Assembly: GCA_030035585.1 (NCBI GenBank)
Contig: CM057463.1
Span: 135,750,736-135,814,735 of the forward strand
DNA: 64,000 nucleotides
From: Dugong dugon
Taxonomy: Eukaryota; Chordata; Mammalia; Sirenia; Dugongidae
Reading direction: 5' to 3'
The notes under the pieces were generated by a model. The model was given only the letters and a program-made list of their open reading frames with translations. It made no database searches and was not told the DNA's origin. Position 1 is the first letter of the stretch, and each line of letters begins with the position of its first letter. This document shows, piece by piece, positions 54,159-64,000 of the stretch. The position numbers and the translations under genes were made by a program.

Positions 54159-55075
54159 GTGGCTGATGATGCCCCTGCTAGGGGAGGGCCCAGAGATCCC
54201 GGAGGTCCTGGGGGCTCTAGAATGGGAGGTTGCAGCGACTTCTGTGGAGACTTCGCAAGGGCTCCAGAGGACTGGGGTGCTGCGTGTTGTAGGTCTCGGG
54301 AAGGAGGCTGCGAAGTTTGTGAAGTCAAGGCCAAGGAAGAGGAGTGGCTCCCCATCATCAAGTGGCCGCTTGGTCAAAAACATAAAAATCAAGTCCTTGG
54401 AAGAGATGTCTCTTCTCCCTGCCCATCAAGCAGTCTGACATCATTGTTTTTTCCTGAGGAGGCCCTCAAGGAAAAGGTTTTGAAAATTACGCCTGACTAA
54501 AAGCAGACTTGCTCTGGCTGGAGGACCAGGTTCAAGGCATTTGCCACCATCAGCTATTGCATCGGCCTCCTTGGTCAGGCCTTGAAGTGCTCCAGTGGCG
54601 TGGCCACCGCTATCTGTGGGGCCATCATTCTGGCTAAGCTTCCCATCCTCGTCTTGCCTGGGCCACGCTACTGGGGGAACAGGATCGGCAAACCCTATAC
54701 TTTTCCTTGCAAGGTGACCAGCCGCTGTGGCTTTGTGCTGGTGCACCTCATCTCTGCCCCCAGAGACACTGGCATTGTTTTGCCCCCGTGCCCAAGAGGC
54801 TGCTGTTGATGGTCGGTATTGATAAATGCTATGCCTCAGACAGGGGCTGCACTGCCACCCTGGGCAACTTTGCCAAGGTCAATTCGATGCCATCTCCAAG
54901 ACCCACAGCTATCTTATACTCCACCTCTGGAAAAAGATGGTGTTCACCAACTTGCCCTACCAGGAATTCACTGATCATTTTGTAAAGACTCACACCAGAT
55001 TCTCTGTGGAGAGGACGCAGGCTTCAACTGTGGCCACCACATAGTGGTTTTAATACAAGAAAAATAAAGTGAATT
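54159..55075 (+). pseudogene. RPS2: RPS2 (uS5) processed pseudogene
   Basis: Parent: 40S ribosomal protein uS5. Plus strand in order: the start codon changed to GTG at 54159, then ADDAPARGG; the Gly/Arg-rich N-terminus shortened and scrambled; VKNIKIKSLEEMSLLPA (54370-54430); KEKVLKI then a stop where QKQTRAG should begin (~54498); [24 protein letters not shown] (54585-54650); [36 protein letters not shown] (54670-54775); and [39 protein letters not shown] to the TAG at 55042-55044. Frameshifts near 54350, 54500, 54650, 54785 and 54890. It ends with aataaagtg and an A-rich tail (55060-55105). Intronless, hence a retrocopy. Confidence 0.93.
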
Positions 55076-55105
55076 AATTAAGCCTGAAAACAAACAAACC
55101 CAACC

Positions 55106-55647
55106 AAAATATGAAGCCATGAAAATCAGTATAAGACTTTGAATTAAACTTCAGATTTTAAGATTTCTTTTAAGATGTCTTTTTTCTATTCTAGAAAGAT
55201 AGTTAGGATGCCATGTTGCATTTGGTCATTTTGTCTCTTCAATCTCTTCCAATCTGTGACAATTTCTTAGTCTTTTCTTATTTTTCATGACCTTGACACA
55301 GTTGAGGAGTACTGGTCAACTATTTTGTAGCATGTCCCTCAGAGGGGGTTGGTCTGATGTTTCTAATGATTGGACTGAGGTTATGGATTATTGGTAAGAA
55401 TATCACAGAGGTGAAGTACTCTTCTAATTGCATCATGTCATGGATTACATACTATCAATATAATTTATTACTGATACTGTTAATGTTGATCACTTGTTTA
55501 AGGTCTGCCAGGTTTCTTCACTGTAAGAATACTATTTTTCTTTTCATGCTCTATACTTCAGAATCTTGTCATTAGGCCCAGCCCATATTCCAAAGATGGG
55601 AGGAATTAAGCCTCACTTCCTAAAGGGAGAACATCCTAGAATTTGTT
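55106..55647. other. Intergenic DNA, nothing certain
   Basis: gtcattttgtctcttcaatctcttcc...gaccttgacacagttgaggagtactggtc (55226-55320) resembles an old L1 fragment in style, but I cannot assign it. Confidence 0.3.
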
Positions 55648-55985
55648 GTTAGGTGCTATCAGTCACCCCAACTCATCGCAACCTCAGGCATAAGGGAACA
55701 AAACTACTGCCTGGTCCTTTGTCATCCCTATAATCAGTTGTGGACCAGACTGTTATGATCCATAAGATTTTCACTGACTGATTTTCAGTAGTAGATCAGC
55801 AGGTCTTTCTTCCTAGTCCATCTTAGTCTGGAAGCTCTGCTGAAACCTGTTCAGTATCACAGCAACATGCAGGCCTCTACTGATAGAAGGGTGGTGTCTG
55901 TGCATGGGGTGCATTGGTCAGGAGTTGAACCTGGTTCTCCTGCATGGAAGATGAGTATTCTACCACTGAACCACTGAGTCCCTGG
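55648..55985 (-). mobile_element. Composite element: tRNA-Gly-like head, RTE 5'-UTR-like middle, RTE 3' end
   Basis: On the minus strand from 55985: agtggttcagtggtagaatactcatcttccatgcaggag...ggttcaactcctgaccaatgca closely follows a tRNA-Gly (A-box and B-box positions kept). Then a block matching the BovB 5' UTR at 23080-23200 (gtttcagcagagcttccagactaagatgg). Then the RTE 3' end (gaccaggcagtagttttgttcc ... gatagcacctaacaacaa). This is the layout of a non-autonomous SINE mobilised by RTE. The name is not known to me. Confidence 0.7.
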
Positions 55986-56172
55986 GTGAGCAAACAGTTA
56001 AGGTGCTCAACTGCTAACTGAAAGTTTGGAGATTCGAGTTCACCCAGAGGCACATCTGAAGAAAAATTTTGCATTCTACTTCCAAAAAATCAGCCTTTGA
56101 AAACTCTACGGAACACAGTCTACACTGGCATATATGGGGGCAACATTAGTCTTAATCTACTAGACACCTGGT
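55978..56172 (+). mobile_element. AfroSINE, diverged
   Basis: gtccctgggtgagcaaacagttaagg, gctcaactgctaactgaaagtttgg, attcgagttcacccagagg, then a decayed tail. Confidence 0.75.
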
Positions 56173-57920
56173 TTAAGAATTTACAGATGTTAAGATTATC
56201 ACACTGATTAATACATGTTTTGAAGGAGATAGCTTCTGCTTAAACTCTTATTTCTATATTATCTATAAACTTCTACTTACCAACAAGAAATGGGACAAAT
56301 GAAGAACTGAGGCAGAAGATAATATAGTGTAGTTACTATTTCAGAAGAAGCCTAAGTCAACAATCATCATTTAGTATATCATGAATTTAAAGCATCATTC
56401 AGTTTTGCTAGAGAAATTGTTTTCTTTTAGGTACTGATTAGCTTAGGCATCATTTAATCATTTGATATATGTGAATAGAAGTGTTAAAATTTAAGTACAC
56501 TGTGTATTTCTAATTTAATATTAGTCAGATATTTAATATCAGTCAGAATACATTCATATATTTGGCAAGTAAATTAACTAACAACTCTGAACTAGACCTG
56601 TGAAAATTATCTTCTGTCTGAAAAATAGTAATTTCTAAAAAAATTATCAAACCAAAAATACTTTGCAGAGCAATTATGATTCAAAAGTCAATTTCAAGTT
56701 TCAAATTTGATACATAAGTTTATTTTAAGCTTGTTTTATCCCCAACCTCCACACATCTTTCAATTTGCTAACAATAAGAATATTGAGATAATTCATTCCA
56801 AGACAATTACCCTCAAATGTTTTCCTGTGAAACATTAGGCAGAGTTGGCTAGGAACCCAAATTCTTCATTACTTCCCAGTGCACACTTATCAGTTATTGT
56901 ACTACTTTTGTAATATTGTAATGCCCTAAATTTCTCTTTCTAGATGAAGACAGTTTTAGAATTTTGTTCTTATAATAGAAAACAAGAAGATTTGCTCTAT
57001 CTTTTTTTCATTCCCAAGATTGGATCCTGATGAAATGGAGAATTTTCTAACCATCAGCAACCTTACAAATAAGAGATAGTTTTTTTTAGGATCAAAGAAA
57101 CGAAAGAACTGTAAACAGAATCATTACCAAAACTCTTTCTAAATGTTATCTTGCAGATCCAAGGCAACAATGCATATAGACCAATAACTCTCTTCCCTTG
57201 GAGTATTGGGCTGCTATTAAAGAATAGCAATGCCAAATCCTCGTGGAGTTTTACAGAAATAACACATCACAGAAACACTAGGGTTAAAAATATGCTTAAG
57301 TCTCTCCATTCCTACTCTGTCAACAAAGTTAAGATGTAATTGGAGAATGTGAAGCAAGGATGAAGCTACAAAATAATACAGAGGTTTGCAGAAAATTTGG
57401 AGACCAAGGTTACAGAAACCAAGGGCAAAAAAGAAGTTCGGTAAAGGAATGCAAGTTTAGTTAGTAAGTATAATTAAATCAAGGACAACTAAACTTAAAG
57501 AAGATAATTAGAACTAAACATTGATAACACTTGTGTGAGAGTGAAAGATTTCACCAAGGCAAAAGTCAAGAATGAAGAGATGTTATTAAACATGAAGTTT
57601 TGATCAAGCTACTTTCTAAGCTTCCTCCTAAATTTTGAAATGACAGTAATGAAATAAAAGGGAAAAAAGTATACACTCACAATTATATACAGTACTAGAG
57701 AGGAGATGACAGCAGATGGGTGGTGTCGATATATTTTCTGTAGATGCAAAGCAGGTGGACTGGGGTAAATGACATAGAGTACAAAGAAAGCTGAGAGCTA
57801 AGTGCCTACACAGGAGGACAACAAGAGGAGGCAAGCTGCCTATGTTGCAGAAATTACCACTGTAAGTTCCCTGCAATGAAAGCACCAGGTGTCTCAGGGG
57901 GGAAGACTTAACAGTCTGCC
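56173..57920. other. AT-rich intergenic DNA, nothing recognised
   Basis: 1.7 kb with no supported gene or repeat family; candidate single-copy DNA. Confidence 0.45.
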
Positions 57921-58443
57921 TGTTTTATTTACCTAGTGCTGCTATAACAGTAATACTAAAAGTGGATGGCTTTAACAAACAAAAATTTATTGTTTCACAG
58001 TCTAGGAGGCTAGAAGTCTGAATTCAGGGTGCCAGCTCCAGGGGAAGGAATTCTCTCTCTGTCAGCTCTGGGGGAAGGTTCTTGTCATCAATCTTCCCCT
58101 GGTCGAGGAGCTTCTCAGTGCAGGGACCCTGGATCCAAAGGACAAGCTCTGCTCCTGGCTCTTCTGTCTTAGTGGTAGGAGGCCCCCTCTCACTCTGCTT
58201 GCTTCTCTCTTTTATGTCTCAAAAGAGATTGATTCAAGATACAGCCTAATCCTGTATATTGTGTCCTGCCCCATTAGCATAACTGCCTCTAATTCTGCCT
58301 CATTAACATCATAGATTTTAGGATTTACAACACATAGGATAATTACATCAGATCGAAAAATAGAGGACAACCACACAATACTCAGAATCATGGCTTAGCC
58401 TAGTTGACACACATTTTTGGAGGACAGAATTCAGTCTGTAATA
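57921..58443 (-). mobile_element. Solo MaLR-like LTR (type A) with 5-bp target duplication
   Basis: tgttttatttacctagtgctgctataacag at the left, gacagaattcagtctgtaata at the right. Flanked by ctgcc at 57916-57920 and 58444-58448. Same body as 17869-18430 (agctccaggggaagg, gaggagcttctcagtgcagggacc, acaagctctgctcctggc). Confidence 0.85.
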
Positions 58444-58448
58444 CTGCC

Positions 58449-59462
58449 CAAGGAGGAATTAGATTGTCCAGAGACCCTCCCCAAAGCAATACAGACATCT
58501 AAGTACCCTCCCTGACAAGGCAACAGATAAATGTTTATTCTCAGGGAAAACTTAGTCAAAGCTATCCCAGACTTAGAAACACCAAAGATAGCTGAGGGTA
58601 AGGATGAGGGTGACAAACTGTTCTGACAACAAAGAAGTAAACGAAACAGCAGATTAAACCTTGGTGTTCCTATCCTGTTTCCCCAATCAGCTACCAGCAT
58701 GAGGGCACCCAGACATATAGCCCCATGTAAAAGACTCAAAAATTCATCTCTGAGGAAACATCTAGCCTATAAGACATTAAAAAAAAAAAAAAAAAATTAA
58801 CAAACAAAACCCCTACGCGTATGGATAGTTTTGGATTCCACAAAAAAAAAAGTAGAATTTAATTACAAGAGGTCATCATTCAACACACTTGTTCTTCCTA
58901 GATACATACAAACACACAGAGTATCAATAAGCTCTTTAGTTCTGCACTTTTAATTATGAGTCAGCAGTTCAAGATCAAGAGACATTTTGTGAAATCCTCT
59001 AATATAACATTGTTTAGACTATCTCCCCAAGAGTAGGGGGGAAAAAAGATGCAGAGATAGAAAATAAATAACAAAATAGAATATTGTACAAGGATGTCTA
59101 ATTCCCAATTAATAAGTGTTTTGTAAAGATTAAACAGGGAAAACAAATGAGAGGTTATAAATAATATGAAATATTTAAAAATTAATGAATATCAAAATAA
59201 TGAACAATGTGTCCAATTAAAAGATCCCACCAACTGTCTATCATTACAAATGAAAAAATAATCATTTCAAGAACTATCATTCTGAAATTCCAGAACAGAG
59301 GGAATAAAGAAAGGGTCCTAAAAGTAGAAACAAAGGAAAACATAAAAGTAGATCCCATGTAATAGAACTGAGATAAGAATCTAATCAGACTGCTCAAGAG
59401 TACTACTGAGACATTGAATACAATAATACATGCCTTCAGAAGGCTAAGATAAATTGATTACT
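58449..59462. other. AT-rich intergenic DNA
   Basis: A-run at 58778-58796. The 102-codon minus frame at 58431-58739 has no recognisable features. Nothing else. Confidence 0.4.
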
Positions 59463-59508
59463 GTCTTAATGTTCTCTAGAGAAACAGGACCAACAAGACA
59501 ATAGTTGG

Positions 59509-59581
59509 TAGATAGATGATAGATAGATAGATAGAGAGAGATAAATAGATGATGGATGGAAGATAGATAGATAGATAGAGA
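59509..59581. repeat. GATA microsatellite
   Basis: agatagatgatagatagatag, interrupted, then gatagatagatagatag. Confidence 0.9.
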
Positions 59582-59703
59582 TTTATTTTAAGGAATTCTC
59601 TCACATGATTGTGGGGGACTGGCAAGCCCAAAATCTGTGTGAGGCTACAGCCTGCAGATTCTTACAGATTTCTGCTCCAAAAGTGGTAAATCAGGGGAGG
59701 GGA

Positions 59704-59829
59704 AAAAAGTGATCAGGAAGTAAGAAAGTGATACATTATTGCATAGCACTTAGATAAGATACCTTAATAACTTAGCCATAAAAAAAGCAGTACAGTTAAG
59801 GTTTGATTTGAGAATGTAGTTGTTTTGGT
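59704..59829 (+). repeat. 126-bp local duplication, copy 1
   Basis: Starts aaaaagtgatcaggaagtaa, ends gtagttgttttggt. 124 of 126 bases match copy 2 by eye; differences are at cata(g/t)cactt and ataag(a/g)tacc. Confidence 0.93.
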
Positions 59830-60513
59830 GAATGAAGAGTGAGGGAGTTCTGGCAAAATGTCTATTTACAGTCTGAAGACAGAATATACCAAAGAGAAAT
59901 CCCTTTTTTCTGCTAAGGCCTTCAACTGATTGGATGAGGCATCTCCGCATTATGGAGAGTAATCTCCTTTACTTAAGGCCAACCTATTTAATCACATGTA
60001 ACTACTTCATAGTGGAGTCTAGGCTAGTGTTTTACAAAACAACTGGGCACCATAGCTCAGCCAAGTTGATGCGTAAAGTTAACCATGACAATTACCAATT
60101 TAGAACTCTATACCCAAATGTCAATAAGGTTGAGGCTACAATTAAGATAGGATTCATACACGTAAGCCCTTAAAGTATCCGCTTCCCATATAGCCTTTCT
60201 CAAGAAACTACTGCAGGATAAGCAGCATTTAGAAGAGACAGTAAACCACAAAAGGGTAAGAAATGAGAACCAAGAAATTAGAAATCTAATTCTGAAGAGT
60301 GGGGAAGGACAGAAGTTAGATGGCAATGAAGGGATGGTCTAGGCCAATAGGTTTGAGCCAGCTAGAGGTCACCCAGAGCAGATGTAAGCAGCTTGAAAAG
60401 GAGGTGAGTCAGATTACTGTTATCAGAAGATTTTATTATTTTGGATATATTTGGAAGATGAGGGGAAGGGAAACATGCCTATGGTTCAGGGGCAGAATAA
60501 GTCTCCTAATAAA

Positions 60514-60655
60514 ATAACCCATTGCCATCGAGTTGATTCCCACTCCCAGTGACTATAGGACAGAGTAGGACTGCCGTATAGGGTTTCCAAGGGGCAGCTG
60601 GTAGATTCAAACTGCTGACCTTTTGATTAGCAGCCAGGCTCTTAATCACGTTGTC
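60514..60655 (-). mobile_element. AfroSINE, short form
   Basis: ataacccattgccatcgagttgattccc, tatagggtttccaaggggcagctgg, gctgaccttttgattagcagccaggctc. Confidence 0.9.
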
Positions 60656-60824
60656 ATGAGAGATATATAATTTATAACATTGAGATAAATAATCGGTAAC
60701 AGTATAGGCATATCATTTAGTAATATGCAGTTAAATAGCAGAATAAACCAATAAAGAATTTAAGTTAGTTTGCCTCTGGGCCACAGATCTCAGTAGATTC
60801 CAACTTGGAGTAGAATCCAAAAAA

Positions 60825-61022
60825 ACAGAAATCAAATCCGTTGCTGTCAAGTCAAATTCCAACTCATAGCGACCCCCATAGGACATAGTAGGGTTTCCAA
60901 GGCTGTAAATCTTTACAGAAGCAGACTGCCATATCTTTCTCCCAAAGAACAACTGGTGGGTTTGAACTACCGATCTTTCTGTTAGCATCTAAGTGATTAA
61001 CCACTGTGCCACCAGGGCTCCT
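60825..61022 (-). mobile_element. AfroSINE, long form
   Basis: aaatccgttgctgtcaagtcaaattcc, ctttacagaagcagactgccatatctttctccc, and ttaaccactgtgccaccagggctcc. Confidence 0.92.
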
Positions 61023-61132
61023 TCTGGAGTAGATTAGCTAGTGTTTATTATTTTATTTACTGTTGATATTAAACTCTTAGTATCATTCAATTGTAAAACA
61101 TGTGTCACTTTCATAACACAATAATACATTTT

Positions 61133-61258
61133 AAAAAGTGATCAGGAAGTAAGAAAGTGATACATTATTGCATATCACTTAGATAAGGTACCTTAATAAC
61201 TTAGCCATAAAAAAAGCAGTACAGTTAAGGTTTGATTTGAGAATGTAGTTGTTTTGGT
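61133..61258 (+). repeat. 126-bp local duplication, copy 2
   Basis: See copy 1 at 59704; flanks differ completely, so the duplication is limited to this block. Confidence 0.93.
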
Positions 61259-61463
61259 TTATGGTACAGTAGATGAAAATAAATTTGTATAATGAAAGTA
61301 AAAATTTCAGTGGATAAGGAAAAATTGATGATACAAATGAAAGGAGACTTAAGTGACAGAGTCAAGTTCTAGGGGAGATGGGGGGATAGGGACTCAAAAA
61401 TTGTGGGTAGAGCACTTCTGCCATATAATTGTAATCATCTTTAACTGAATTTTTATTTTGTGC

Positions 61464-61655
61464 CAACCAAACCAAAGGAAACCCAGTCAATTCCAACTCA
61501 TAGCACCACTGTGGGACACAGTAGAACTGCCTTGTTGGGTTTTCAAGGCTGTAATCTTTACGGAAGCATTTTCCCACAGAGCAGCTGGTGGGTTCAAACT
61601 GCTGACTTTTCAGTTAGTAGCTGAGCACTTTAACCACTGCACAACCAGGACTGCT
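61464..61655 (-). mobile_element. AfroSINE, long form
   Basis: ccaaaccaaaggaaacccagtcaattccaac, aggctgtaatctttacggaagc, gcactttaaccactgcacaaccaggac. Confidence 0.92.
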
Positions 61656-62193
61656 TCATTTTACTGTTAAAATAAACTTATAATACAGGCATTATGACCT
61701 GACATCCAGAGGCTAGCTGGTAGAGCAGGGATTTGAACTATGCCTCAATTTGAAATTCCTGAAGCTCAACTTTCTAAGCCTTAACGAGATCTATACAGTG
61801 TGAGGAATCTCCCTCATTGGGCTAATCAAAGATTATTTAAAATATGACAGAGCATAACACCATAGCCAACCAAGAGAGAATGTTTGATACTCACTTGAGC
61901 TCATCATTACTATTACCTCTATCAACCAACATTACAACTTATTTGCAAATGAGTAGTTAAATCAGATGAATTACAAGAGAACTTGTAGCTAAATTAACAT
62001 TTGATCATTATTTTGTGTGGCTAAAATATCATCTCCAGGACAAGAAATTACTTTAAAATCATATCAGAGATAAAACAAAAAAATCTATTGTTCAGTAAAA
62101 GCACAAAAAAAGAAAGAGAGTGCATAGAAACTTTTTAAGAAAAGAAATTTTTATAGGTTTAAGCAGTTACAACCAATTCACACATTTGCCAAA
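61656..62193. other. Intergenic DNA, nothing recognised
   Basis: ctggtagagcagggatttgaactatgcctcaatttg (61718-61753) may be a remnant of a MIR. Otherwise nothing. Confidence 0.35.
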
Positions 62194-62716
62194 TGTCTTA
62201 GGCTGGGTTCTCCAGAGAAGCAAAACCTGCTAATTGTTCATACATACATAGTGAGAGAGAGATTTATATCAAGGAAATGACTCCCATGGCTGTAGGGCTT
62301 GGAACGTCCCAAGTCAGTGGGTCAGGCTGGAGGTTTCTCCTGACTCACATAGCTGCAGCGGCTGGTGAACCCAAGATTGGCAGGTTAAACAACAGGCCTC
62401 AGGCTCACAGGCTGCAGAGGTCAACAAATCCCAAGATTGGCACGTAAGTTGCTGGCTCAAGTGCCATGAACCGGAGGTCAGATCAACAGGAGCCAGCTGC
62501 AGGATCCAGAGTGAGCAAAAATCCTAGACCCATGCCAGAAAGTCCACCTGTATTGAAATCATGCCACACCTGAAGAAATTCCCTTTCAAATGTTTGACTA
62601 CTCACAGCAGATTCTATCATGGAAGTGATTACATCATTATACGACTGACAAACTACCTCATAACTGCCAAACCACTGAGAATCATGGCCCAGGCAAGTTG
62701 ACACACAACCTTAACA
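62194..62716 (-). mobile_element. LTR-like element (type B)
   Basis: tgtcttaggctgggttctccagagaagcaaaacc at the left and gcaagttgacacacaaccttaaca at the right: TG...CA-type ends when reversed. It contains repeated cccaagattggca blocks (62372 and 62430). I could not find a matching target duplication. Confidence 0.65.
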
Positions 62717-64000
62717 ATCACACCAAAGAACACTAAGAGTTTAATATGAAACCAATTAATAGCTGAGAAAATAGACTTTCAAAATATTGACCAAAGTTAC
62801 AGTTCAAAATATATTCATGTGCTTAATATGAATACTTAAAATTAGGTAGGTATACATGTATGCATTTAAGTATAGGACACACAGAAATACAGAAAACTAT
62901 GCAGTGATGCACATCCATATTATTGCTGTATGATAATGGGCCTTTACCTGCTTGTAGTTGAAAGGAGACAAAGGAACATTAGGCACACAAAAGACAAAAA
63001 TGCAGTGGATGAACTTGCTCTTGACTGGTGAGTTCTTGCCTATTTTTCAGTTTCCTACTTCTGAAAATCAATTTTTAGAGACAAAAGAAACTGTCAAAAT
63101 TTGAGGAATCATTCCTAATGCATCTGAATTTCAAGTGACAGAAACAAACTACGGCAGTTAAATTCACTCTCATAAATAGAGAAACAAAAGTTAAAATGGG
63201 AACCCAGAAAATAAAATGCAAATATTGTGTGACAGCATAACTCTGCACCAGTGATAGGAACCAGATGATACCTAACCTTCTAGCATTTATCTGACATACT
63301 TTCATCAATACCTCATAAATCATACCATTGCTACTCTTTCTAATTCTAATGTTTTTAACAGCCCTTCACTTCTTAATTTCTTTCTCAAGTGTCAGTGTAA
63401 TATAGAATAAACCTACACAACCAATTAGAGAACAAAGCTATGCAGAACATTACTAATAATTTATGCAATGTCTACCATGAGCTGCTTCTTGCCTCAAACT
63501 CATTTGTTATGTAGAGTGCATCCACATTACATTGATGAATTAACAGCTTTTAAAACTGCATGGATAGACAAGATATCCTAAATCAAAACTACTTGACTGA
63601 AAAAAAAAAAGTAAAGCTGGCAAGGCCAAAATTATTTTGTGCAGAAAATGAATTTTTCTGTAATTGCAAATAACAAACTAAATTAGTCATATTAATGTTA
63701 ATGTAATACAATCTTTATTGGCTAGTCAGCCAGTTTAAATATTCAAAAGGAACACTTTCCAAAAGAATCTTGCTCTCTCTTTCTCTCTCCAAGACATCAT
63801 GTCACATTAGCTCTATCAAATTAAAAGGCATGCTGCCAACTTTGCTTTTAATCAATGTTTTGTTTTTTGATACACAATAACTTGTACCACTCTTACAAAA
63901 ATTAATACCAGAGAGCTATAGGCATAGGAAGCTCAATTCATCTGGAGTCCACTTTGTAGCATTTTACCAGTCAATGACTCTTGGCATGAGATTTGTATCT
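62717..64000. other. AT-rich intergenic DNA, nothing recognised
   Basis: No supported ORF or repeat. A short (CT)n stretch lies at 63771-63790. Confidence 0.45.

Larger units (their letters stand above)
59463..60090 (-). mobile_element. LTR-like element (type B) carrying a 126-bp duplicated block
   Basis: gtcttaatgttctctagagaaacaggaccaac at the left and agccaagttgatgcgtaaagttaaccatgaca at the right are the reversed ends. The middle has aaatctgtgtgaggctacagcctgcagattc. 59704-59829 is a near-exact copy of 61133-61258. Confidence 0.65.

Noticed and set aside
54123-54746. Minus-strand ORFs of 72-101 codons
   Set aside because: Antisense shadows of the RPS2 retrocopy.
45050-59581. CRISPR-like short repeats (GATA and AGT tracts)
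   Set aside because: Simple microsatellites without spacers, in a mammalian genome.
12814-61655. AfroSINE heads as functional tRNA genes
   Set aside because: They have A/B-box-like segments, but no complete cloverleaf and are followed by SINE bodies.

Overview
This 64 kb window is mammalian nuclear DNA, almost certainly from an afrotherian and most likely an elephant-lineage (proboscidean) genome. The reasons are many copies of a tRNA-like SINE of AfroSINE type (heads like ggagccctggtggtgcagtgg), RTE/BovB LINEs whose 3' ends match those SINEs, and a young L1 family with its own 3' UTR. I see no intact host protein-coding gene and no recognisable host exon. The content is a mitochondrial insertion, two processed pseudogenes, and layered transposable elements.

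Layout. 1-332: 3' end of an L1 (plus strand) whose A-tail runs straight into mitochondrial DNA. 343-~7396: a ~7 kb nuclear mitochondrial segment (NUMT) running from ND2 through tRNA-Met/Gln/Ile, ND1, tRNA-Leu, 16S, tRNA-Val, 12S, tRNA-Phe, control region, tRNA-Pro/Thr, CYTB and tRNA-Glu into the start of ND6, in mitochondrial gene order. 8345-9882: EPB41L5 processed pseudogene (minus). 10266-12982: broken LTR/L1/BovB pieces and a SINE. 14936-17309: a nearly full-length Tigger1-type DNA transposon. 17869-25890: nested retroelements, including a BovB (minus) inserted in an LTR and itself carrying a SINE fragment and a solo LTR, next to a second BovB in opposite orientation. 26318-42100: an old, dead L1 (minus) split at its ORF2 start codon by a complete young L1 (30493-39266, minus).

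The young L1 is the centre of interest. It has a 15-bp target-site duplication, an A-tail, a 1273-aa ORF2 with endonuclease, FADD reverse-transcriptase and Cys-rich motifs, a 349-aa ORF1 with coiled coil, RRM and C-terminal domain, and a CpG-rich 5' UTR with ~3.3 tandem 266-bp monomers and a YY1-like site at its very 5' end. Nothing in the sequence breaks it, so it is a candidate for a retrotransposition-competent elephant L1. A 63-codon lysine-rich frame ends in an ATGA overlap with the ORF2 start.

42100-64000: single-copy-looking AT-rich DNA with AfroSINEs, MaLR-type LTRs, an RPS2 processed pseudogene (54159-55044), a composite RTE-derived element, an inverted-repeat (MITE-like) element at 49712-49928, an L1 fragment with a 5' inversion, and a near-identical 126-bp duplication (59704-59829 and 61133-61258).
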